This document shows positions 26,389 through 32,861 of a stretch of DNA of 32,861 bases, in pieces. Every line of letters starts with the position of its first letter. Positions within the stretch are counted from its first letter, which is position 1. Source of the DNA: Pseudomonadota bacterium (GTDB taxonomy: Bacteria > Pseudomonadota > Gammaproteobacteria > Steroidobacterales > Steroidobacteraceae); NCBI GenBank assembly GCA_021817875.1, contig JAKAFQ010000003.1, positions 1 to 32,861 of the forward strand, given 5' to 3'. Position numbers and translations under genes: made by a program. Under the pieces are notes generated by a model. That model made no database searches, was not told where the DNA came from, and saw only the letters and a list, made by a program, of their open reading frames with translations.

Positions 26389-27780
26389 ATGAATAGCAAT
26401 TCCACGGACCGCTCGATACCAACACACGCGAAAGCGCTCATTCTCCTTGTGTCATATGCCTTTTACCCTGCCAACGAAATTGGCGCTCGCCGTACGACGG
26501 CTCTCGCCAAATATTTGGTGACGCAAGGATATCGCGTTGCTGTAGTGAGCTCGTTCGGCGGCCTTGACGTCACCATGGGTTCACAAATTCTTCCCGGAAT
26601 CACGGCAATCCCCGTACCCCCCCCCCCGAAGACGTTGATCAAATCAATTGTAGCTCTGAAAAAATGCCTCACCAAGCTATTCGGACGTAGTAGCGCACCA
26701 TCACCCAGCACTACTTCAAAAAACTTCCCGACCAACGTGATTCCAAAGGGCACCTTTAAAAATATATTCTTTCGGATTCTCTGTTTCGTTGATGAATACA
26801 AGAGGTGGTCATGGCGCGCTTCACGAGCAACCATCGACGTAGCAAGACAACACACCCCAGTCGTTATTATTTCATCAGGCCCCCCGCACACCGCCCTTCT
26901 CGCCGGCACTCTTGCTGCCCGCACTCTACACATTCCCCATATTGCCGACCTTCGCGACCCATGGACAGACTGTGTCACGGCGAATCCAAATCGCCGACTA
27001 GACTATCTCCTACAACGGCCACTAGAAAAATGGGTAATCCGATCCGCAGCCTGCATTACGTCTGCCGGCGCGATGGTTGCTGAGCAATTAGCAAAGAGAT
27101 TCTCAGACTCTCAAGGGAAAGTTCACCTAGTAAGAAATGGCTATGACGGAGACTGCACCAATGTGCCACAGAATCCAGAAAGAACGCTTTCCATTTTATT
27201 TGCAGGAGAATTATATTTGGGACGTGATCCGTTCCCGATACTTGAAGCTCTCGAAAGACTTCTTCAGCGCTCTGACGTAGACGCCACCAGAATTAAAGTT
27301 ACGTTCATGGGCAGGGTAGATCATTACGACGGACGCTCCCTTTCAGATTGGTTAGTGGGGACGCGACTGTCGCAGAGTATGACTCTTGTTTCTCACAGCC
27401 CCGCGGAAGTCGTGAAGCAAGCAGCAATGGACGCAACGGTGCTCTTGAATCTTGCTCAACGGCAACCCTATTCGGTACCCGCAAAGACTTACGAACACCT
27501 AACGTTGGGGCGCGAAATTCTAATATTTTGTGAGAATGATTCCGAAACAGCTTGCCTTGTAAAAGGCATTAAAGGCATTAATCAGGTCGACCCAACGGAA
27601 CCATTGCAACTCGACCGGGTGCTGCTCGAACTCTATCGACGTCACGCTGTTGAAGGTCGAATAATTTCTCCGTCGGCGGATGAAATACACAACTTCTCGA
27701 GAGCTACCGCCAACAGGGAATTCTTGCGGTTAATCAAAGATACCTTGAACATAAGCCACAATGTCCGGCATATGGCTTAA
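26389..27780 (+). CDS. Glycosyltransferase, GT4-like
   Basis: A 463-residue protein with GT-B features. It has YAFYPANEIGARRTTALAKYLVTQGYRVAVVSS at the N-terminal nucleotide fold, ISSGPPHTALLAGTLAAR and HIADLRDPWTD in the middle, then VRNGYDGDC and LSILFAGELYLGRDPFPILEAL at the domain junction. The C-terminal donor site is VPAKTYEHLTLGREILIFCEND. A strong ribosome site AGGAAGG precedes the ATG by 5 bases. Codons 77-80 are a run of proline codons containing eleven consecutive C, which may vary in length. It lies in AT-rich DNA between the deacetylase and second sulfotransferase genes. The sugar transferred is unknown. Confidence 0.85.
   Translation: MNSNSTDRSIPTHAKALILLVSYAFYPANEIGARRTTALAKYLVTQGYRVAVVSSFGGLDVTMGSQILPGITAIPVPPPPKTLIKSIVALKKCLTKLFGRSSAPSPSTTSKNFPTNVIPKGTFKNIFFRILCFVDEYKRWSWRASRATIDVARQHTPVVIISSGPPHTALLAGTLAARTLHIPHIADLRDPWTDCVTANPNRRLDYLLQRPLEKWVIRSAACITSAGAMVAEQLAKRFSDSQGKVHLVRNGYDGDCTNVPQNPERTLSILFAGELYLGRDPFPILEALERLLQRSDVDATRIKVTFMGRVDHYDGRSLSDWLVGTRLSQSMTLVSHSPAEVVKQAAMDATVLLNLAQRQPYSVPAKTYEHLTLGREILIFCENDSETACLVKGIKGINQVDPTEPLQLDRVLLELYRRHAVEGRIISPSADEIHNFSRATANREFLRLIKDTLNISHNVRHMA
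26617..26627 (+). repeat. Poly-C tract (11 C) inside the glycosyltransferase gene
   Basis: Eleven consecutive C encode Pro77-Pro80 in frame. A gain or loss of one C would shift the remaining 380 or so codons. Such tracts are classic phase-variation sites in surface-glycan genes of other bacteria. Confidence 0.75.
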
Positions 27781-27902
27781 GCAGATTCAGTATTGACGCA
27801 CTAAATCAACACGCTGCCTCAACGCGAAGATATTAGACATTCAAAGCCACCTATAAGCCTTCTCACAGAGCACAATAACACCGCTCCCTGACCAGAAGAC
27901 AT

Positions 27903-28820
27903 ATGGCAAACATCATCAGGCCAAAATTGGTTCCTCTCCTGGCAAATTGGTATTCTGGCGCAACCCTCCTCTCAATTTTGTTAAATGGCCATAGTCAACT
28001 AGTCAGTAATGGAGAGTCGATGTTTTTCAATGATGAGGACACTGAGCCCAAGGATTGCACATGCGGCAAATTGATAGAGGACTGCGCCTTTTATGAGGCC
28101 ACAACAAGGCATATGAAGATTCCCGATACTCACGACTGGGACCGTCAGCTTTTTGTCCATATGCCAAAGTTTTCACGCATACAAATAATTAATAGAGTAC
28201 TACACTCAGTTCGGTTTGAAGGCACACTTCGACATCGAATAATTAGTACTGTTCCAATATACCGCCACATCAGAAACCGATTTCTCGCGGCTCAACTACA
28301 ATTCTTTTCTAATGCAATCAGTTGTACTGGAGCAGCCATATACATCGATGGCACGAAGTCAATTCGGCGGGCGCAGCTAATTGCTCGCGATAACCATAGC
28401 GAAATGAAGGTCTTGCACCTAATCCGCGATGGCCGAGGGTTCTGCGCGTCATACATAAAGCACACACACCCTACGCCAAGGCTGACAGAGGCGGCGAATG
28501 CGTGGATAAACTATATCAATCGAGTGGACACGTTCGCGAGAAATTTCCCCTCCGTGCCGATCCATGTAGTGAGATACGAAGACCTATGCAGATCGACATC
28601 TACGGCGATGGAGGGAATCTACCGGTTCATCGGGGTATCTTATGAAGAGCCGAATCCGACTTTGATGAAAGATGCTCACATATTTGGAAACAGAATGAGG
28701 AGAAATTTCACTGGGAAAATTACTGAAGACACGTCATGGAAGGAAAAGTTGGATAGAGCAACCCAGTTGAAATTGACAGCTATTATGAAGAGTCAGCTTA
28801 CCCGATTTGGGTACTTATAG
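27903..28820 (+). CDS. Sulfotransferase family protein 2
   Basis: A 305-residue protein resembling PAPS-dependent sulfotransferases. The N-terminal loop is WYSGATLLSILLNGHS (about residues 15-30), a degenerate form of the usual RSGTTLL phosphosulfate loop. A Cys-rich insert DCTCGKLIEDCAFY follows, as in a bacterial subgroup with CxCG...C spacing. The 3'-phosphate strand is VLHLIRDGRGFCASYI, followed by VRYEDLCRS. It is unlike sulfotransferase 1 in sequence and composition and lies in AT-rich DNA. It probably modifies the glycan or a lipid precursor; the weak loop leaves some doubt about activity. Confidence 0.8.
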   Translation: MANIIRPKLVPLLANWYSGATLLSILLNGHSQLVSNGESMFFNDEDTEPKDCTCGKLIEDCAFYEATTRHMKIPDTHDWDRQLFVHMPKFSRIQIINRVLHSVRFEGTLRHRIISTVPIYRHIRNRFLAAQLQFFSNAISCTGAAIYIDGTKSIRRAQLIARDNHSEMKVLHLIRDGRGFCASYIKHTHPTPRLTEAANAWINYINRVDTFARNFPSVPIHVVRYEDLCRSTSTAMEGIYRFIGVSYEEPNPTLMKDAHIFGNRMRRNFTGKITEDTSWKEKLDRATQLKLTAIMKSQLTRFGYL

Positions 28821-28896
28821 AGAAGATTACTGTGACACTAGTGGCTCACTATAATCGGCAACAGTCGGTCAACAACACCTGTTTTTTTTCAAAGCC

Positions 28897-29805
28897 CTAA
28901 CTTCCCCGAGTTCTCTCAAAGACATACTCGACACAGCCGAACCCCGCCCCCTTGCACACGAGCTGACTTAAGATAAATCCCCTTTTCCGAAGGAAATTGA
29001 ATATCTCGTCAGGCGCCGCGTACTCGTATGGATACCCTCCCACCCAATCGATAACGTCGCGCCAACGACTCATACCCCGCCTCGCATCTACTTGTGCCCA
29101 TCCGCGCAAGTAATCCACGACCTTACCTTCTATTAGTGACGACAGCGTGGCTTTAAACTCGGTGGGCGCAATGGCCACCATCGCCCAGGGAACCCTCAAG
29201 GGGCGAGGCAGGCGATTATAGATGCGCTTAGCACGGAGCCAACGTCTGCTGCGACTTCCTTGATCGTTATAAATGGCGATAAATAGTTTGCCGTCAGCGG
29301 CAACCAAATGATGAACATTGTCAATTGCCGACCACATTTTGCCGGTATGATGCAAAACCCCCCACGAATACACAACATCGAACTCGCCAAGGGAATCGAG
29401 ATACTCCGAATCGAGTACCGAAGCCTCCTCAACAGACCAAGCGGGATCATTCGGAAAATAGCGACGGCGAAGTTCAAGCGTGCAGGCTACGGAATTAGGG
29501 TCAAAGTCGAAGGAATGCACAACTGCACCTAGGCGTCGCGCAGCGAGACTAAATAGTCCGCTACCTGAACCGATATCTACAAAACGCTTATCTTTGAGCG
29601 TTTCAACTTCCAGCATGCGGCGCAAGGAACTCACTGCGACGTCAATCCTTTCATCGTTCAACGTATCTAAAAAGAGACGCCAATTTTTTCCAAACTCAAA
29701 CCGCTGGCCTTTTTTGACCTCACGCTCATAGCCGACGGCCTTGCCATGGGACCTTATAGGCATTGCGTCCCGTTCTTTACCATCAGAATCATTATGACTT
29801 ATCAT
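28897..29805 (-). CDS. Class I SAM-dependent methyltransferase
   Basis: A 302-residue Rossmann-fold methyltransferase. Motif I is VDIGSGSGLFS (about residues 76-86), the acidic SAM ribose contact is in VHSFDFDPNS, and motif IV/post-II is FDVVYSWGVLHHTG. The C-terminal third (RRGMSRWRDVIDWVGGYPYEYA) resembles methyltransferases found in O-antigen and exopolysaccharide loci. Its start is either 29805 (GGAG 11 bases upstream) or ATG 29763 (15th codon, GGGA closer); both are plausible. It is convergent with sulfotransferase 2. Likely O-methylation of a sugar, but the substrate cannot be fixed. Confidence 0.85.
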   Translation of the reverse strand: MISHNDSDGKERDAMPIRSHGKAVGYEREVKKGQRFEFGKNWRLFLDTLNDERIDVAVSSLRRMLEVETLKDKRFVDIGSGSGLFSLAARRLGAVVHSFDFDPNSVACTLELRRRYFPNDPAWSVEEASVLDSEYLDSLGEFDVVYSWGVLHHTGKMWSAIDNVHHLVAADGKLFIAIYNDQGSRSRRWLRAKRIYNRLPRPLRVPWAMVAIAPTEFKATLSSLIEGKVVDYLRGWAQVDARRGMSRWRDVIDWVGGYPYEYAAPDEIFNFLRKRGFILSQLVCKGAGFGCVEYVFERTRGS

Positions 29806-29934
29806 ACGAATCGAATCTCCAAATCTGGCGACGAATGCCGGCGCTTATACGACAAACAAATTCAAGTCACCGCAACTGTAGCTCCATATGAAAAATCGGG
29901 TATTGGGATAGACTGCCCCACTACTGTCCCAACG

Positions 29935-30212
29935 TTATTTCAACAAAATCAGCTGGTTGGCGCTGCCGGGTTGGTTTGACTCCTCCACTGAGAGCGTACG
30001 CAGTTGATCGAGCGAAATTTTTTCAAACAGGCTCAAGTTCAGAATCTGTAGGATCTCATGCATCGACGCCTCCAGCTTCAGCCTTTTTCGTACGATCGCC
30101 ACGAGCACGTACGTGCACACGGCGATCCAGATCTGGCTCTTCACGGCATTCTCCGAGGTGCCGAAGAACGTCTTGATCCGTAGGTGCTGCTTGATCCATT
30201 TGAAGAACAGCT
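29935..30212 (-). CDS. IS4-family transposase, 3' exon
   Basis: About 91 codons completing the transposase. The exon begins with AG, completing the GAG (Glu) codon begun in the other exon. It then reads LFFKWIKQHLRIKTFFGTSENAVKSQIW in two conserved blocks, and ends NQPGSANQLILLK before TAA. The Lys of the YREK signature is in FFKWIKQ. It has no start of its own, so it is expressed only if the intron is spliced out. Confidence 0.82.
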
Positions 30213-30276
30213 GTCGGGTAAGGGACTGGCGCGGTGCTGAGCGAGAGCCCGGCCCGTTTCCAGCCCCTCCCCATAG

Positions 30277-30309
30277 GAACTGCTCGTGAAGTTTTCCCTC
30301 AAGCAGCTC
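30277..30309 (-). ncRNA. Group II intron domain V
   Basis: On the reverse strand this 33-base segment begins GAGCTGCTTGAGG and ends CTTCACGAGCAGTTC around a GAAA-type loop. GAGCTGCT pairs with AGCAGTTC, a two-base CG bulge follows, then TGAGG pairs with CTTCA. This is the conserved catalytic hairpin of group II introns, one base shorter than the common 34-base form. Confidence 0.88.
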
Positions 30310-30365
30310 GCCCGGATGGGATTCGTCGCAAGGGTTATGGGTCGTCGCGGTCATGGTGGCCACTT

Positions 30366-31727
30366 TCACGAGAGCTTCCCGAGGCCCGGGAGGGGATGGA
30401 GTTTCCAATCCCAGTACAACCCGAGAACGCCGTAGAGATACTCGTTACTCCATCGCCGCCAGCCGATGCTGCGCTTTCGCCGCCGCTTGCGCCGCGTCAG
30501 AAGTGTCCGGATCTTCATCTCCATGTAGTCGCGCACTTCGCTGAAGGCGCGACTGGAGTTCCCCACTCGGAAGTACTCGACCCACCCGGCGACAGCGGCG
30601 TTGATGCGCGTGACGATTTCTGCGGCGGTCAATGCCCCGCCGGTAGCAATGAGGTCACGGATCTTCGCTTTGATCGCCTTGCGAGCCTTCTTCTTCGGGG
30701 TCATGTAAACGGAATACCCGTCCTTCTTCCGCCGGCACGCGCGTCGCAGGTCAAACCCCAGGAACCCGAAGGCTTCGCCCGTCAGCGTGTCCACGACCTT
30801 GGTCTTCTCTCGGTTCAGCGTCACCCCAAGGGGGATGAGCTGTTCCTCGAGCCGTTGCAAGGCGCGTTCCGCCCAGCCCCGTTTGGTGTGGTGCCCGCTG
30901 ACGGTGATGCAAATGTCATCGGCAAACCGATGGTAGTTCACCGCCTCATAGGGACCCTGTGCCGTCTTGCGGCGAATCGCCTCGAACATCCAGTCGATCT
31001 CGTTCAGGTAGATATTGGCCGCCAAGGGGCTGAAGGGGCCGCCTTGCGGCACCCCCACATTCCCACCGGCCTTGAGGATCTGCTTGATGAGATGCATGAC
31101 CCGAGGGTCCTGGATGCGCTTGGCGAACTTGTCCAGAAGGGCCGAGTGTCGGATCGTGTCAAAGTACTTTGACAGATCGACATCAACCACCGTGGACATC
31201 CGCCGCAGTACACTGCGCCTGACTTGCGCCAGGGCGTAGTGCGGTGATCGCCGGGGTCGGAACCCGTAAGAGTTCGGGCAGAAGTCAGCCTTGAAGACGG
31301 CCTCGAAGACGGCCTCGAGGATGAGCTTCAGTGCCCCCTGCACCACGCGGTCGCGGATACAGGGGATCTGGAGCGTCCTGACTTTCCCGTTCTCTTTCGG
31401 TATATCCACCCGGCGGTTCGGCTGGGGTTGATACCTGCCTGATACAAGGTCGTCCCGGATGCCATCCAGAAAGCTGGCGAGTCCCGATGCCTCGATCGCT
31501 TCGAAGCTTTGGCCATCGATGCCCGGGACCCCGCCGTTTCTTTTGGCAATCCGGTACGCTTCCTCGAGGGTTTGCCTCTTCGTCACGTGCACGAAAAGCC
31601 CCCAGAAGCGATGCGTCTTCTCCGACTTCGCCTTCCGATAAATGCGTCGCCGCAGCTCCTGCAAATCGAACCGCCGGTCTTGCAGCTCAAGCCGCAGTTC
31701 TGGCCGTTCGATGGGTGCCTTTGTCAT
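30366..31727 (-). CDS. ltrA: Group II intron reverse transcriptase/maturase
   Basis: A protein of 453 residues from ATG 31727, which follows a GGGGTGAG ribosome site; upstream in-frame residues are intron RNA structure. Reverse transcriptase motifs include DIPKENGKVRTLQIPCIRDR, NSYGFRPRRSP, VDVDLSKYFDTI (about 181-192), GVPQGGPFSPLAANI, and the active site as RFADD (FADD 268-271) rather than the common YADD. The C-terminal maturase domain is INAAVAGWVEYFRVGN, followed by a basic RRKRRRKR stretch and a terminal GLYWDWKLHPLPG. No HNH endonuclease domain follows, so mobility would use existing nicks or replication forks. A 12-bp in-frame duplication lies within the fingers region. Confidence 0.93.
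   Translation of the reverse strand: MTKAPIERPELRLELQDRRFDLQELRRRIYRKAKSEKTHRFWGLFVHVTKRQTLEEAYRIAKRNGGVPGIDGQSFEAIEASGLASFLDGIRDDLVSGRYQPQPNRRVDIPKENGKVRTLQIPCIRDRVVQGALKLILEAVFEAVFKADFCPNSYGFRPRRSPHYALAQVRRSVLRRMSTVVDVDLSKYFDTIRHSALLDKFAKRIQDPRVMHLIKQILKAGGNVGVPQGGPFSPLAANIYLNEIDWMFEAIRRKTAQGPYEAVNYHRFADDICITVSGHHTKRGWAERALQRLEEQLIPLGVTLNREKTKVVDTLTGEAFGFLGFDLRRACRRKKDGYSVYMTPKKKARKAIKAKIRDLIATGGALTAAEIVTRINAAVAGWVEYFRVGNSSRAFSEVRDYMEMKIRTLLTRRKRRRKRSIGWRRWSNEYLYGVLGLYWDWKLHPLPGLGKLS
31293..31316 (-). repeat. 12-bp tandem duplication in the maturase gene
   Basis: GAAGACGGCCTC (forward strand) occurs twice in a row and encodes EAVFEAVF at residues 138-145. Relatives usually read LE..FEADF here, so one EAVF unit appears to be an insertion. 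Confidence 0.7.
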
Positions 31728-32245
31728 CTCACCCCTGCCTCGCCTTGACGAACGCAATACCCACCGGTCCGGGCCCTTCCCTCCGGGCGCGTTTTGCTGC
31801 ACGCCCCTCATCGGTACTGCGACCCGATCCGCCACCTTGATGCCTACGGCGACCTTTCCCACTCACGGTTATGGCCGCCGTCTCCTCGACGGGCTTTCCC
31901 CGCCGGACATCGAGGGCTTCTCCAGTTTCCACGTCTTCTCTCGCACCATGTCGCCGCTGATACCCCGCCGGTGAGAACCGTCGCATCGAACCCTTGCTAC
32001 CCGGTTCTTGCTGCCTTCACGCGTTATAGACCGTCTCGGCCACCGGAAAGCGAGTAACGAGGCTACTTCTGCGTTCACTGTACGTTGCAACCTGGTGCTT
32101 TGCGCATGCTCCTTTCAGAGTATGTTGTCGGAGGGCTCCGCCGTCTCGCTTTCGCTCCACGGCGCCTCCCAAGCTACAGGGTCTGAGTCTTTTGACCCCG
32201 GTCGGACTTTCACCGCTAGAAGACGTGTCCTTCGACTGGACACGC

Positions 32246-32861
32246 CCACTTGCCAGCGCATCTTGTAGAGCTGACAGACCGTGAGCGGATCGAGGTCCAG
32301 ATGGTTGGTGATGAACACCAGCCTCTTGCCGGTCTCGGGATCTTTGAAACGGATGCGCCGAAGCGTTTTCGGGTAACCCTGTTTGGAATAGAAGACGGTC
32401 AGTGCGATAGTGTGGTCGCAGATCACCCCGGTGCTGCGGTCGGTCTTGCGCCAGGCGAGTCGTTTGAAACGCATGCCTCGTTTGGCACGAGTCACGAAGA
32501 ATGCACCTGCCTGATCGAATCTCGCCAGACGTTCGAAGTCGACGTAGCCGCGGTCGACGATATAGAAGGCGCCGGCCTCGGGAATGAGCTGATCGAGAAT
32601 GTTGACGTCGTGGAGTTTGCCGTCGCTGATATGCAGGAAAGTCGGGATGTTCCCGCGCAGGTCGAGCAGAGTGTGGAGCTTCACCGCCGCCTTGGTCGAG
32701 CGGAACGGTGCCCACGGAAACAGCGACAAGCACAGGTAGATAGTCATCGAGTCGAGGGCGTAGACGGTATTGTCGAGCTGAACGCCGAGCGGTTCGCTGG
32801 CATAGAGGTCGCGGGCCGTGCGGATCAAACGTTGTGCGAAATCGGCGTAGATGCGCCAGTC
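32246..32861 (-). CDS. IS4-family transposase, 5' exon (N-terminus beyond window)
   Basis: The frame is open from the window edge (DWRIYADFAQRLIRT) to the intron. It contains the first catalytic Asp in VYALDSMTIYLCLS and the second in FYIVDRGYVD. It ends with LYKMRWQV, the Y and R of the family's Y-(2)-R-(3)-E-(6)-K signature. Many relatives read DSTTIDL where this has DSMTIYL. The last base before the intron is the G of the catalytic Glu codon. Without splicing, translation continues into intron sequence and stops at 32115-32117, losing the Glu. Confidence 0.85.

Larger units (their letters stand above)
30213..32245 (-). mobile_element. Group II intron (about 2.03 kb)
   Basis: The intron lies in the sense orientation of the transposase. 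The 5' end begins about 32245-32243 with GCGTGTCCAGTCG, whose GTGTCC can pair with GGACAC a few bases on; the consensus start GUGYG is only approximate. A long structured region precedes the reverse transcriptase ORF. The 3' end has domain V at 30277-30309 and a domain VI stem ending CTTACCCGAC at 30213, fitting the usual AY end. The exact 5' junction is chosen because it restores the transposase frame; it could be off by one or two bases. Confidence 0.85.
29935..32861 (-). mobile_element. IS4-family insertion sequence carrying a group II intron (right part outside window)
   Basis: A reverse-strand transposase of the IS4 family is split by a group II intron. The 5' exon runs from beyond the window edge to 32246, the 3' exon from 30212 to the TAA at 29935. 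The terminal inverted repeat should lie just below 29935, but its partner is outside the window, so I cannot fix the element's end. It forms the right boundary of the AT-rich gene group. Confidence 0.8.

Noticed and set aside
28861..28896. T8 run (28882-28889) after sulfotransferase 2 as a Rho-independent terminator
   Set aside because: The only stem before it is ACAG/CTGT, four bases with a long loop; too weak to call.
30213..30408. Reading the transposase 3' exon as an independent 157-codon gene starting at 30408
   Set aside because: The first 65 codons lie in intron domains V and VI and the maturase tail; only the part from 30212 is transposase.
31728..31862. Extended N-terminus of the maturase (45 extra residues)
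   Set aside because: The added residues come from structured intron RNA and are not like any maturase N-terminus; ATG 31727 has its own ribosome site.

Overview
The window looks like the chromosome of a high-GC gammaproteobacterium. The left edge carries the end of a QseG-like gene overlapping a clear glrR, an order known from gammaproteobacteria. Next to it is a sugar-phosphate transferase of the type found in exosortase A (XrtA/PEP-CTERM) exopolysaccharide loci. I cannot name the genus from the sequence alone.

Layout. 1-1697: end of the GlrK/QseG/GlrR-type signalling operon. 1698-2257: a noncoding region with two CRP/Clp-like sites and a hairpin-rich leader before a 60-codon ORF. 2273-21987: the main polysaccharide locus. 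It holds an initiating transferase, a UDP-HexNAc dehydrogenase and a sulfotransferase; a reverse-strand ACP/asparagine synthase/NAD synthase-like set divergent from an AMP ligase; and a long reverse-strand operon (heparinase-like lyase, GT2, second asparagine synthase, GT4, GDP-mannose dehydrogenase, GT4, GT4). 22420-29805: a secreted beta-helix protein, a polysaccharide deacetylase, a glycosyltransferase, a second sulfotransferase and a methyltransferase. From the second half of the beta-helix gene onward the DNA is visibly AT-richer, suggesting acquired or exchanged DNA. 24052-25174: a decayed IS630-type element inserted at the stop codon of the beta-helix gene. 29935-32861: an IS4-type transposase gene interrupted by a complete-looking group II intron with its own reverse transcriptase.

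How the genes fit together. The EpsB-like enzyme would load the first sugar phosphate onto undecaprenyl phosphate. Two four-electron dehydrogenases would supply a HexNAc-uronate and a mannuronate. Four GT4-type and one GT2-type enzyme would extend the repeat unit. Sulfotransferases, a deacetylase, a methyltransferase and amide-forming enzymes (two class II glutamine amidotransferases, an NAD synthase-like enzyme, an ACP and an AMP ligase) would decorate it. A heparinase II/III-like lyase and a secreted beta-helix protein would trim or bind it. The inferred product is an acidic, possibly sulfated and amidated exopolysaccharide. I see no flippase, polymerase, export porin, co-polymerase or exosortase, so assembly genes must lie elsewhere.

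The most striking observation is at the right edge. The group II intron sits inside the codon for the catalytic glutamate of the IS4 YREK motif, and exact splicing would restore the transposase frame.
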